Shown here piece by piece: positions 1 to 8,250 of a DNA stretch of 64,000 nt. The notes beneath the pieces were generated by a model that was given only the letters and a program-made list of their open reading frames with translations, was not told the DNA's origin and did no database searches. The translations under genes were made by a program, and so were the position numbers. Where the stretch lies: the NCBI RefSeq assembly GCF_023078455.1, contig NZ_CP095740.1, positions 4,616,501 to 4,680,500 of the forward strand, in the 5' to 3' direction. How positions within the stretch are numbered: position 1 is the first letter of the stretch; every line of letters starts with the position of its first letter. This stretch comes from Luteibacter aegosomatis (GTDB lineage: Bacteria > Pseudomonadota > Gammaproteobacteria > Xanthomonadales > Rhodanobacteraceae).

Positions 1-1
1 T

Positions 2-349
2 TACCTGGCGTTCTCGGCGATCCTCGGCGTGGCGCTGTCGATCGGCACCTACCTGACCAGCGGCTACGTCTCGGTCGGACTGGTCGCGGCGCTGGGGTTC
101 GCCAACGCCATGATGTGGCCGGCGATCTTCCCGCTGGCCATCAAGGGCCTGGGCCGGCTCACCGAGTTCGGGTCGGCCTTCCTCATCATGGGCATCGCCG
201 GCGGCGCGATCATCCCGGTGATCTTCGCCCACCTGAAGCAGACCCACGATTTCCAGGCCGTGTTCCTCTGCATCATGGTGCCCTGCTACCTCTACATCCT
301 GTACTACGGCGCGGCGGGCCACCGCGTCGGGCAACACGTCAGGGACTGA
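2..349 (+). CDS. Sugar:H+ symporter, MFS FucP/GluP/NagP type (3' end only)
   Basis: Only the last 115 codons are in the window; the gene enters from the left edge in frame 2. The visible part is very hydrophobic, with about three membrane helices and the segment WPAIFPLAIKGLGRLTEFGS, which resembles the C-terminal half of the FucP/GluP/NagP sugar symporters. Members of this family move fucose, glucose/galactose or N-acetylglucosamine across the inner membrane with protons. It lies just upstream of a LacI-family regulator, and a NagB-II/NagA cluster sits 13 kb away, so glucose or N-acetylglucosamine is plausible. The substrate cannot be decided from the fragment. A hairpin follows the stop codon. 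Confidence 0.75.
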   Translation, partial: YLAFSAILGVALSIGTYLTSGYVSVGLVAALGFANAMMWPAIFPLAIKGLGRLTEFGSAFLIMGIAGGAIIPVIFAHLKQTHDFQAVFLCIMVPCYLYILYYGAAGHRVGQHVRD

Positions 350-370
350 CGCACATATATCTTCGCCAGG

Positions 371-398
371 AGACGGCCGTCCATTAGGATGGCCGTCT
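371..398 (+). terminator. Hairpin after the sugar symporter gene
   Basis: AGACGGCC at 371-378 pairs with GGCCGTCT at 391-398. An inner TCC/GGA pair closes an ATTA loop. There is only a weak T stretch after it (TCTTG), so it is a terminator-like or mRNA-end-protecting hairpin between the symporter and the LacI gene rather than a textbook intrinsic terminator. Confidence 0.5.
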
Positions 399-417
399 TG
401 CCATAGAGGGTCGTAGA

Positions 418-1443
418 TTGCGCAGCCCCACCATCAAGGACGTCGCCGAACGCGCGGGCGTCTCGCTGAAGACGGTATCCCGCGTCATCAACCACGAGCC
501 GTCCGTGCACGCGCGCACCCGCGACAAGGTGCAGCGCGCGATCGAGGCGCTCGACTACCAGCCGGACCAGGCGGCGCGCAGCCTGCGCAGTTCGCGTACC
601 TACGCCCTCGGCCTGGTCTACGACAACCCCAACGCGCACTACGTCATCGCCATGCAGAACGGCGTGCTGTCGGTGTGCCGGGAGCGCGGCTTCGGCCTGC
701 AGATCCATCCCTGCGACTCCTCGGCGCCCCGGCTTGCCGAGCAGCTGGGCGACCTGGTCCGGCGCAACCGGCTGGCCGGCCTGGTGCTGTGCCCGCCGAT
801 GTCCGAGCAACCCGCGCTGCTGGCCGCGCTCACCGAGCAGAAGGTGCCCTTCGTGCGGATCATCTCCGCGCGGCAGGATCCGAAGGACGGCTGGCCCTGC
901 GTGTTCGTCGACGACCGCGACGCGGCCTACGCCATCACCGAACACCTCATCCAGCTCGGCCACCATCGCATCGGTTTCCTCTGGGGTGGCAAGGATCACC
1001 GCTCGAGCCCCGAGCGTTACCAGGGCTACGAAGACGCGCTGCGCGAATACGGCCTGCCGGTGGACAAGAAGCTCGTGGTGGAAGGCGACTATTCCTTCGA
1101 CGACGGCTTCCGCGGCGCCCGCAAGCTACTGGCCCTGAAGGAGCCGCCCACCGCGATTTTCGGCTCCAACGACGAGATCGCCGCCGGCGTGCTCGCCGCC
1201 GCGCGCTCGGGTGGCGTCGACGTGCCCTGGGAGCTGTCCATCGCCGGTTTCGAGGACAGCCCGTTCTCCAAGCAGTCGTGGCCCGCGCTCACCACCGCCC
1301 GGCAGAACACCGAGGAAATCGGGCGCCACGCGGCGCAGCGGCTCATCGCCGAACTCGACCGCGACGAAGGGCACGTGATCGACAACGAGGGTTTCAGCCC
1401 CGAGCTCGTGGTCCGCGGCTCGACCGCACCCCGCAGGCTCTGA
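418..1443 (+). CDS. LacI-family transcriptional regulator
   Basis: A 341-aa DNA-binding repressor of the LacI/GalR family. The N-terminus has the family helix-turn-helix (TIKDVAERAGVSLKTVSRVI, residues 4-23), followed by the hinge segment QAARSLRSSRT and a periplasmic-binding-protein-like sugar-sensing domain ending with the typical SIAGFEDSPFSKQSWPALTT strand. The start is a TTG at 418, preceded by GAGGG at 406-410 (7-nt spacing); there is no ATG upstream in frame. It probably regulates the adjoining sugar symporter or nearby sugar genes. A LacI-type palindrome lies upstream of zwf at 13012-13026, but nothing ties that site to this protein. Confidence 0.92.
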   Translation: MRSPTIKDVAERAGVSLKTVSRVINHEPSVHARTRDKVQRAIEALDYQPDQAARSLRSSRTYALGLVYDNPNAHYVIAMQNGVLSVCRERGFGLQIHPCDSSAPRLAEQLGDLVRRNRLAGLVLCPPMSEQPALLAALTEQKVPFVRIISARQDPKDGWPCVFVDDRDAAYAITEHLIQLGHHRIGFLWGGKDHRSSPERYQGYEDALREYGLPVDKKLVVEGDYSFDDGFRGARKLLALKEPPTAIFGSNDEIAAGVLAAARSGGVDVPWELSIAGFEDSPFSKQSWPALTTARQNTEEIGRHAAQRLIAELDRDEGHVIDNEGFSPELVVRGSTAPRRL

Positions 1444-1450
1444 CGCCGGC

Positions 1451-1470
1451 ACCCGGCCGACCGGCCGGGT
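1451..1470 (+). terminator. GC-rich hairpin after the LacI gene
   Basis: ACCCGGCC (1451-1458) and GGCCGGGT (1463-1470) form a perfect 8-bp stem with a 4-nt loop, starting 8 nt after the LacI stop codon. No T run follows directly. Confidence 0.45.
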
Positions 1471-1672
1471 GAGCGCCACGCTCTCTTAACACCTTATTTG
1501 TTAAATTCCCCGGGTTGTCTCCGCCGCGTCGCATGTCGACGCCCCCCGCGGAACATCCTCGCGAGTCTTCCGACCGCGCCAGGCGACGCCTTCGACGCGT
1601 TGCGCATCCCTATCCCAGGACGGTCCTTCCGGCCACGCCGGCGCGTGCCCGTCCGTGCGAACAGGAGCACCG

Positions 1673-3166
1673 ATGGGAATGCCGGAATACACCGGGAACG
1701 ATGCCCACTTCGGTTGGTTCACCCGCCGCCGCGCGAACCTGAAGCCCGACGACCTCACCATCGTCGACGAACCCATGCTGAGGCGAGCCGTCGGCGCCGC
1801 TGCGCTGGGCAACGCGATGGAGTGGTTCGACTTCGGGGTGTACGGCTATCTCGCCGTCACGCTCGGCCACGTGTTCTTCCCGGGCAACAGCCCCACGGCG
1901 CAGGTGATCGCCACCTTCGCCACCTTTACCGTCGCGTTTCTCGTGCGTCCGCTGGGTGGCCTCGTGTTCGGCCCGCTCGGCGATCGTTTCGGGCGCCAGC
2001 GCGTGCTCGCCGCCACGATGATCATGATGGCGCTGGGTACCTTCGCCATCGGCCTCATCCCCTCGTACGAACGCATCGGCCTATGGGCACCCGCGCTGCT
2101 GTTGCTCGCCCGCCTGCTGCAGGGCTTCTCCACCGGCGGGGAATACGGCGGCGCCGCGACCTTCATCGCCGAATATTCCACCGACGCGCGACGAGGACAG
2201 ATGGGGAGCTGGCTGGAGTTCGGCACGCTCGGCGGCTACATCGCCGGCGCGGGCGTGGTGACCGCGCTGACTTCGCTGCTGGATGCGCGCGCCATGCTCG
2301 ACTGGGGCTGGCGGATCCCCTTCCTCGTCGCCGGTCCGTTGGGACTGCTGGGCCTGTACATGCGGATGAAGCTGGAGGAAACCCCGGCATTCAAGGCGCA
2401 CGCGGAAGCGATGGAGGGGCAGGGCGACATGCCGAGCGTCGGCCTCCGGGAGCTGGTCGCCGTGCATGGGCCGCAACTGCTCAAGTGCATCGGCCTCGTG
2501 CTCGTGTTCAACGTCACCGACTACATGCTGCTCACCTACATGCCGAGCTATCTCACGGTGACGCTGGGTTACGGCGAGGCGAAGGGACTGCTGCTGATCC
2601 TCATCGTCATGCTGGTGATGATGCCGCTCAACGTGATCGGCGGACACTTCAGCGACCGGTTCGGACGCAAGCCGATGATCGTCGGTGCCTGCGTGGCGAT
2701 GTTCGCGCTCGCGATCCCATGCATGCTCCTGTTGGGTACCGGCAGCGACGTGCTCATCTTCGCCGGCCTCATGCTGCTCGGCGTCGCGCTGGTCTGCTTC
2801 ACGAGCACCATGCCGTCCACGCTGCCCGCGCTGTTCTACACGCCCGTGCGCTACAGCGCGCTATCCATCGCGTTCAATCTGTCGGTGTCGTTGTTCGGCG
2901 GTACCACCCCGTTGCTCACCGCCTGGCTGGTGGAGCGCACGGGCGATCCCCTCGTGCCGGCGTACTACCTGATGGCGGCGGCCGTGGTCGGCATGGTGAC
3001 GATGGCATTCGTCACCGAAACGGCCGGCCTGCCGCTGCGCGGTTCGCCGCCCGCGGTGGCCGATCATGCCGAGGCGCGCGAATGGCTCGAGGGCGACGCG
3101 CCGCTCACCGTCGACGCCGAACTCCCTTCACCGGCGAATCAGCAGGCCGCCGTAAACGCGGGATAG
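1673..3166 (+). CDS. MFS metabolite:H+ symporter, ProP-like
   Basis: A 497-aa inner-membrane transporter with about 12 helices. The opening GNAMEWFDFGVYGYLAVTLG and the loop motif GPLGDRFGRQRVL are characteristic of the metabolite:H+ symporter branch, which includes ProP (proline/betaine), KgtP and ShiA. FSTGGEYGGAATFIAEY, in the middle of the N-terminal half, is a strong family signature. The ATG at 1673 is chosen because AGGAG at 1663-1667 is well spaced from it; a GTG 18 nt upstream is in frame but lacks a ribosome site. The long C-terminal coiled coil of E. coli ProP is absent, so osmosensing is not implied and the substrate (proline, betaine or another organic acid) is open. Confidence 0.82.
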   Translation: MGMPEYTGNDAHFGWFTRRRANLKPDDLTIVDEPMLRRAVGAAALGNAMEWFDFGVYGYLAVTLGHVFFPGNSPTAQVIATFATFTVAFLVRPLGGLVFGPLGDRFGRQRVLAATMIMMALGTFAIGLIPSYERIGLWAPALLLLARLLQGFSTGGEYGGAATFIAEYSTDARRGQMGSWLEFGTLGGYIAGAGVVTALTSLLDARAMLDWGWRIPFLVAGPLGLLGLYMRMKLEETPAFKAHAEAMEGQGDMPSVGLRELVAVHGPQLLKCIGLVLVFNVTDYMLLTYMPSYLTVTLGYGEAKGLLLILIVMLVMMPLNVIGGHFSDRFGRKPMIVGACVAMFALAIPCMLLLGTGSDVLIFAGLMLLGVALVCFTSTMPSTLPALFYTPVRYSALSIAFNLSVSLFGGTTPLLTAWLVERTGDPLVPAYYLMAAAVVGMVTMAFVTETAGLPLRGSPPAVADHAEAREWLEGDAPLTVDAELPSPANQQAAVNAG

Positions 3167-3180
3167 TCGATTCCCGTCCA

Positions 3181-3208
3181 GTGTCCGCACCGGCGTGTCC
3201 GCGGACAC
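3181..3208 (+). promoter_or_regulatory. Candidate activator site (GTGTCCGCGGACAC palindrome plus half-site)
   Basis: A perfect 14-bp palindrome, GTGTCCGCGGACAC, lies at 3195-3208. An extra GTGTCCGC half-site sits 14 bp upstream, at 3181-3188. The palindrome centre is about 55 bp upstream of a sigma-54-like -24/-12 element, a reasonable position for an NtrC-family enhancer-binding protein. The assignment is inferred from position and symmetry. Confidence 0.45.
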
Positions 3209-3250
3209 TCGCGATGCGCCACGCGCCGCCACGTGGCGCGCTTCGCGCCA

Positions 3251-3266
3251 TGGCATGCAACTTGCT
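3251..3266 (+). promoter_or_regulatory. Candidate sigma-54 promoter for the TolC/permease operon
   Basis: TGGCATGCAACTTGCT matches the sigma-54 consensus TGGCACN5TTGCW, with one base changed in the -24 box. The GG and GC doublets are exactly 12 bp apart. It lies about 75 nt upstream of the start of the TolC-like gene, with a palindromic candidate enhancer site upstream. Confidence 0.5.
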
Positions 3267-3339
3267 CCCGGCCGCTTGACCCGCCTGTCGCGCACGATGC
3301 GGCGCGGCACTCCACACAAGCGTGCAAGGACAATCGACG

Positions 3340-4683
3340 ATGGGGACGAAAACCTGGGCAGGCCGGCTCGTGCTGGCCCTCGCGTGGCTGCCGGCCGTCG
3401 CGGGCGCGGAAGACCTGCTCGACATCTACCGGCAGGCCGTGGCCAACGATCCCGTGCTGGCCGGCGCGGACGCGCGTCGGCTGGTCGCCGCCGAAGCCGT
3501 GCCGCAGGCCCGGTCGGCGTTGCTTCCGCAGCTTTCCGCCGGCCTCCAGCTGCAACAGTTCCATCCCGGTCGCATCTATGCCGACGGCAGCGACCAGGGA
3601 ACGTCGGGCGACGGCGGGCACAGTCGCGAACGCGACCTCTCGCTGTCGCTCGACCAGACGGTACTCGACCTGTCGAAGTTCTCCCGCGAGCGCGGCGCGC
3701 ACGACACCGCCGACGCGCAGGAGGAAACCTATCGCGGGGAACTGCAGAACCTCTACGTGCGCGTCGCTTCGGCCTATTTCGCCGCGCTCGTGGCGCAGGA
3801 CCAGCTCGCCGTCTTCCGGTCGTACGAGGACGCGTACAAGCAGCAGCACGAGCAGGCCTCCGAGTTGTTCAAGGACGGCCTGGCCCCGGCGTCGGACCTC
3901 AGCCAGTCCGAAGCCTATTACTTCTACATCCGCTCGCAGCGGGTGTCCGCGGAGGATGCCCTGAAGGACGCGCGCCGCGCCTTGCAGGAAATCACGGGCA
4001 AGGAACCCGGCCACCTGAAGACCCTGCGTGACGACCTGCCGATGCAGCCGCCGTCGCCGAACGACGCCAAGGCCTGGGTGGACCAGGCCATGAACATGAA
4101 CCCGGATCTCCTCGCCGCGAGCCACCTGGTGAGCGCCGACGAGCATTCCATCTCAGCGGCCCGCGCCGGCCACCTGCCGACCCTCGGGCTCTCGGTGGGT
4201 TACGACAAGACGGGTGCATGGTCGAGCACGACACGAGGCGGCGCGAGTTACGGCCCGGGCAATACCACGCTGGGCCTCGTGCTTACCGTGCCCATCTTCA
4301 GCGGTGGCCTGACCCAGTCGCAGGTTCGCCAGGCGATCCACCAGCGAGACGCCGACCAGGAAGACCTCGAGGCCCTGCGCCGCCGCACCGCGCGCGATGC
4401 GTACAACTATTTCAACCTCGTCACCGACGGCATCGGCCAGGTGGAAGACGCGCGCGGATCGGTCGAGGCCGCGAAGAAAACGGTCGAGTCGATGAAGGCC
4501 GGTTACGACATCGGCACGCAGAGCCTGACCAACGTGGTGGTGGCCATCGAGATCCTCGCCAACGTGCGCACCCAGTACATCTCGGTGCGCCACCAGTTCA
4601 TCCTCAACAAGCTGCTGCTCAAGCGTTCGGCGGGCGTGGCGTCGCTGGACGACATCCAGGACATCAACCGCCTGCTCGAATGA
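3340..4683 (+). CDS. TolC-family outer-membrane efflux protein
   Basis: A 447-aa outer-membrane channel protein of the TolC family, which forms trimeric ducts for efflux pumps or type I secretion. Residues 1-23 look like a signal peptide (AGRLVLALAWLPAVAGA). The two repeated coiled-coil halves characteristic of TolC follow (for example DIYRQAVANDPVLAGADARR near the N-terminus and LTVPIFSGGLTQSQVRQAI in the second half). The ATG at 3340 has AAGGA at 3326-3330; a GTG six codons upstream is less likely. Its stop codon overlaps a possible start of the downstream permease gene, so it heads an operon with two ABC permease subunits. No adaptor or ATPase gene is adjacent. Confidence 0.88.
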   Translation: MGTKTWAGRLVLALAWLPAVAGAEDLLDIYRQAVANDPVLAGADARRLVAAEAVPQARSALLPQLSAGLQLQQFHPGRIYADGSDQGTSGDGGHSRERDLSLSLDQTVLDLSKFSRERGAHDTADAQEETYRGELQNLYVRVASAYFAALVAQDQLAVFRSYEDAYKQQHEQASELFKDGLAPASDLSQSEAYYFYIRSQRVSAEDALKDARRALQEITGKEPGHLKTLRDDLPMQPPSPNDAKAWVDQAMNMNPDLLAASHLVSADEHSISAARAGHLPTLGLSVGYDKTGAWSSTTRGGASYGPGNTTLGLVLTVPIFSGGLTQSQVRQAIHQRDADQEDLEALRRRTARDAYNYFNLVTDGIGQVEDARGSVEAAKKTVESMKAGYDIGTQSLTNVVVAIEILANVRTQYISVRHQFILNKLLLKRSAGVASLDDIQDINRLLE

Positions 4684-4709
4684 ACACCCGTCCCATCCCG
4701 GAGCGCCCC

Positions 4710-6023
4710 ATGCTTTCCTATTACCTGCGGCTGGCCCTGGGCAGCCTGCGGCGGAACAAGACCGTCACCGCGCTCATGATCGCCGCCATCGGACTGGGCA
4801 TCGGCGCGTGCATGACGATGCTCACCGTGTTGCACGTCATGTCGGCCGATCCCATCCCCGGGTCGAGCGCGATGCTGTTCCATCCCCAGATCGAGCCGCG
4901 CGACGCGGAGAGCGCGGGCAAGGACGCCGAACCGCCGGACCAGCTCGCCTGGAGCGACGCCATGAACCTGCTGCGCGAAGGACCGCCCGGCCAGCAGGCG
5001 GCGATGAGTGCCGGACGCGTGGTGCTGCACGCACCCGGTGGCGAGCGACGCGCCAGCTTCGTGGACACGCGGTTCACCACGCCCGGCTTCTTTTCCCTGT
5101 TCGGCGTGCCGTTCCTGGACGGGCATGGGTGGAGCGACGACGACGAGGAAAAGCGCGCTCGCGTGGTGGTGCTGGGACAAAACCTTGCCGAGCGTCTGTT
5201 CGGCGACGCGAAAGAAGCGGTCGGACGCTCCGTTCGCCTGGGTGACGCCGACTTCAGGGTGATCGGCGTGACACGTCGCTGGCAACCCGTTCCGTTGTTC
5301 TACGACATCGGCCGCGGCGCCTACGCCCAGACCGAGGACATCTTCATGCCGCTTCATACGGCGGTGGACCTGCACGTTCGCAGTGCCGGCTCCGTCATCT
5401 GCTGGGGCGACAACGCGACGCTCGACCGCGAGTCGATGGCGACGTCGAACGAATGCGTATGGCTGCAACTCTGGGTGCGGCTGGACACGCCGGCGCAGGT
5501 GGGGGCCTACCGGCACTTCCTCGTGAACTATTCGCGGGAACAGAAGGCACTGGGGCGCTTCGCCCTCGAGCCGAACGTTCGCCTTCGCAACGTCACCGAA
5601 TGGCTCGAATACAACCGCGTGGTGCCCGGCGGCGTGCAACTGCAGGCGCTGCTCGCCCTGGGCTTCCTGCTGGTATGCATGGTCAACACGGTGGCGTTGA
5701 TGCTGGTGAAGTTCACCCGCCGCTCCGCCGAACTCAGCGTGCGCCGCGCCATGGGCGCGCGCAAGCTCGACGTCTTCATGCAATTGCTCGTCGAGGCCGC
5801 GATCGTCGGCGTCAGCGGCGGTGCGATCGGGCTCGCGCTGGCCCATGCCGGCCTGTGGATCGTCCGCCAGCAGCCCAGCGACTATGCCTCGTTCGCCCGC
5901 ATGGACGTCCCGATGCTGCTGTCCTCGGTGGCGCTCGCCGTGGCCGCTTCGCTTGCCGCCGCCGTCTTTCCGGCCTGGCGCACCTGCCGGCTACCGCCGG
6001 CCCTCGCCATCAAGATCCAGTGA
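4710..6023 (+). CDS. ABC transporter permease, MacB/FtsX type (first subunit)
   Basis: A 437-aa inner-membrane permease with the MacB layout: one N-terminal helix (TVTALMIAAIGLGIGACMTM), a large periplasmic MacB-PCD domain of about 250 residues, and three C-terminal helices of the FtsX domain containing SVRRAMGARKLDVFMQLLVE. The start at ATG 4710 has GGAG at 4700-4703; an alternative ATG at 4680 overlaps the TolC stop codon. It is cotranscribed with the TolC-like gene and a second permease. Family members work with an ATPase and usually an HlyD-like adaptor in tripartite export; those partners are not encoded here. Substrate unknown. Confidence 0.85.
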   Translation: MLSYYLRLALGSLRRNKTVTALMIAAIGLGIGACMTMLTVLHVMSADPIPGSSAMLFHPQIEPRDAESAGKDAEPPDQLAWSDAMNLLREGPPGQQAAMSAGRVVLHAPGGERRASFVDTRFTTPGFFSLFGVPFLDGHGWSDDDEEKRARVVVLGQNLAERLFGDAKEAVGRSVRLGDADFRVIGVTRRWQPVPLFYDIGRGAYAQTEDIFMPLHTAVDLHVRSAGSVICWGDNATLDRESMATSNECVWLQLWVRLDTPAQVGAYRHFLVNYSREQKALGRFALEPNVRLRNVTEWLEYNRVVPGGVQLQALLALGFLLVCMVNTVALMLVKFTRRSAELSVRRAMGARKLDVFMQLLVEAAIVGVSGGAIGLALAHAGLWIVRQQPSDYASFARMDVPMLLSSVALAVAASLAAAVFPAWRTCRLPPALAIKIQ

Positions 6024-6028
6024 CCCGC

Positions 6029-7255
6029 ATGCATCCGATCATCAAAGCCCTCAAGCATCACAAGACGGCCGCCGTCCTGTTGACCCTGGAGATCGCGCTC
6101 ACGCTGGCGATCGTCGCCAACGCGCTGCTCGTCATCGGCGACCGGTTGGGAAGCATGACGGTCACGACCGGCCTCCCGGACGCCGAACTGGTGTCGGCAA
6201 AGGTCTCGGGAACCGATCCGGGCATCTCCGCGTCCGAGTGGGAAGCGCGCACGCGCGCCGACCTGGCGGCCCTGCGCGGCATCCCCGGCGTGGAAAGCGT
6301 GGCCAACGTCAATTCCGTGCCGTTGAGCCCCACGGGCTACACGCAGCTCTGCCTCTATCTCAAACCGGGCTCCACGGACCACCTCTGCGGCGTGGCCCTC
6401 TACGCGGGCAGCCCGGGATACTTCGCGACCTTGGGGTTGCGTGTCCTCCAGGGCCGGAACTTCACCGAGGGCGACCACGTACGCTTCGACCTGTTCGCGG
6501 TCGATCCCGGCGCACCGCCGCCGGTGATCGTGTCGCGCTCGATGGCCGATCGGCTGTGGCCGGGCGAAAACCCGCTGGGCAAACCGGTGTATTTCGACAA
6601 GGACGGCATCCGCGTCAGCCGCGTCGTCGGCGTGAGCGGACACCTGCTCAATCCCGTGCTCGCGGGCGACCCGGCAAAGGACGACCTGAACCTGCTCATG
6701 CCCGTCCTCGACGTCCACGACGGACGCTTCGTGTTGCGCGTGCGGCCCGGCATGGCCGATCGCGTCGCCGCCATGCTGCCGCGCGTACTCGCCGCCAGCG
6801 ACGATCGCCTGGTGATCAACAAGGTACAACCGCTCGCGGAAACCGTTCACGACTATTTCCGCGACGACCGCGCACTGGTGTGGCTGCTGCTCGGCGTGAT
6901 CGCCAGCCTTCTGGCCCTCACCGGTTTCGGCATCTTCGGCCTCACCGGGTTCTGGGTGCAGGAACGCGTGCGCGTGATCGGCATCCGTCGCGCCCTGGGC
7001 GCCACGCGGACGGACATCCGCACCTATTTCCAGATGGAAAACCTGGCCATCGTGACGGGAGGTGCGGCGTTGGGCGCGATCATGGCGTGGTCGCTCAACC
7101 TGTGGCTGATGCTCCGCTACGAACTGCCCAGGCTGCCCCTCCTGCCCGTGGCCGGGGGCGTGCTGCTGGTCTACGCGATCGGCCAGCTCGCGGTGCTGCA
7201 ACCGTCGCTGAGGGCCTGCCGCGTTCCGCCGCAGGCGGCGGTGCGCCAGGCCTGA
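6029..7255 (+). CDS. ABC transporter permease, MacB/FtsX type (second subunit)
   Basis: A 408-aa paralogue of the preceding permease, starting 5 nt after its stop codon (a GTG at 6020 overlapping the stop is an alternative start). It has an N-terminal helix (VLLTLEIALTLAIVANALLV), a periplasmic MacB-PCD-like domain, and the C-terminal FtsX helices with the conserved motif VIGIRRALGATRTDIRTYFQ. The two permeases probably form a heterodimer. It ends the TolC-permease-permease operon and converges on the DMT transporter gene, 7 nt away on the other strand. No ATP-binding subunit is present in the window. Confidence 0.85.
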   Translation: MHPIIKALKHHKTAAVLLTLEIALTLAIVANALLVIGDRLGSMTVTTGLPDAELVSAKVSGTDPGISASEWEARTRADLAALRGIPGVESVANVNSVPLSPTGYTQLCLYLKPGSTDHLCGVALYAGSPGYFATLGLRVLQGRNFTEGDHVRFDLFAVDPGAPPPVIVSRSMADRLWPGENPLGKPVYFDKDGIRVSRVVGVSGHLLNPVLAGDPAKDDLNLLMPVLDVHDGRFVLRVRPGMADRVAAMLPRVLAASDDRLVINKVQPLAETVHDYFRDDRALVWLLLGVIASLLALTGFGIFGLTGFWVQERVRVIGIRRALGATRTDIRTYFQMENLAIVTGGAALGAIMAWSLNLWLMLRYELPRLPLLPVAGGVLLVYAIGQLAVLQPSLRACRVPPQAAVRQA

Positions 7256-7262
7256 CCGGTGG

Positions 7263-8102
7263 TCAGGCCATGACGGCGATGGCGGCTACCGCCAGTCCGA
7301 TGCCCAGCCAGTTCATCGGCGAAAGCCTCTCGCGAAACCCGACCGCCCCCGCCAGCGTGCCCAGCGCCACCACGCCGACATTCATCGAGGCGAAAACGAG
7401 CGAAGGCGAGTCGGGCAAGGCCACATGGCCTTTCACGTAGAACAGGATATTCGCGAAGTTGAAGGCCCCCAGCAGCACGCCGAAAGCGAGGTTGCGCCAG
7501 GCGAGCGACGCCTTGCCGGTACCCGCGCGAACGAATACGGCGATCCAGCACGGCACGAGGGCGATCAGGAAGGAGGCGAGCAAGGCGCTGGCGAAGCCTG
7601 CACCGGCCTGGGCCACGAGCTTGAAGCAGATGTCGATGGCGCCGAAACCGGCGAATACGAGCAGCGGCGCCCACCAGCCGCCCTTTTCCGCCGAGCCCTT
7701 TCGCCAGAGTACGCAGAACACGGCCACGAGAGCGATGGCGATGCCGAGCGCCTTGTGCGCGGTGATCGTATCGCCGAGGAAAACGAACGCCGCGAACAGG
7801 GAAACGAACAGCGAGAGCCGCTGCGCGACGTCCGTGCGCACGATGCCCGCCGTTCGCACCGAATGGGCGAGCACGACGAAGATCGCGGGCAGGAAGATGC
7901 CCAGCGCGATCAACGGCGGCCAGGTGGCCGGGGCGTCGATGGCCGCCTGCGGCGTGGCGCCGAGCAGCCACCAGGCCATCAGCGAGGCCACGACGTAGTT
8001 CGTGGCCACGGCCTGCACGATGTCGATGTTCGCGCGACGGGCGAGCTTGAGCAGGACGGAGACGGCGACGCTGAAGGCGACGGCGAGGAGGATGTAGATC
8101 AT
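7263..8102 (-). CDS. EamA/DMT-superfamily transporter
   Basis: A 279-aa integral membrane protein with ten predicted helices in two homologous halves, as in EamA-type drug/metabolite transporters. The sequence starts MIYILLAVAFSVAVSVLLKL; the longer open frame upstream runs into an intergenic repeat and is not believed. The C-terminal half contains SPSLVFASMNVGVVALGTLA and ends in a helix typical of the family. The substrate cannot be inferred. It lies at the 3' side of the Entner-Doudoroff operon, but the intervening 150 nt hold two inverted repeat copies, so cotranscription is doubtful. Confidence 0.8.
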   Translation of the reverse strand: MIYILLAVAFSVAVSVLLKLARRANIDIVQAVATNYVVASLMAWWLLGATPQAAIDAPATWPPLIALGIFLPAIFVVLAHSVRTAGIVRTDVAQRLSLFVSLFAAFVFLGDTITAHKALGIAIALVAVFCVLWRKGSAEKGGWWAPLLVFAGFGAIDICFKLVAQAGAGFASALLASFLIALVPCWIAVFVRAGTGKASLAWRNLAFGVLLGAFNFANILFYVKGHVALPDSPSLVFASMNVGVVALGTLAGAVGFRERLSPMNWLGIGLAVAAIAVMA

Positions 8103-8132
8103 GGGGCGAAGGATCGCATGAAGTCCGCGGGA

Positions 8133-8170
8133 AGACGCTGGGCTCCTGCCTTCGCAGGAGCGACGTGAGG
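8133..8170. repeat. Short palindromic repeat, family B, copy 1
   Basis: AGACGCTGGGCTCCTGCC followed by a TTCGCAGGAGCGACGTGAGG segment. The CTCCTGC/GCAGGAG arms form a hairpin. The same unit, in either orientation, occurs at 8205, 32155, 33270, 49745 and 49811. With copy 2 it makes an inverted pair between the DMT transporter and eda. Confidence 0.7.
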
Positions 8171-8204
8171 TTATCCCGGACGGCAAGGCGACGGGGGAAT
8201 ACGC

Positions 8205-8241
8205 CACGTCGCCCCTGCGAAGGCAGGGGCCCAGTGTCTTT
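8205..8241. repeat. Short palindromic repeat, family B, copy 2
   Basis: CCACGTCGCCCCTGCGAAGG followed by CAGGGGCCCAGTGTCTTT, the inverse orientation of copy 1. The CCCCTGC and GCAGGGG arms form a stem. It lies just downstream of the eda stop codon and may end that transcript. Confidence 0.7.
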
Positions 8242-8250
8242 CGGTACCCC

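Noticed and set aside
418..1443. Naming the LacI regulator NagR
   Set aside because: The sugar symporter fragment and regulator could serve glucose or N-acetylglucosamine; the sequence alone does not decide, so no symbol is given.
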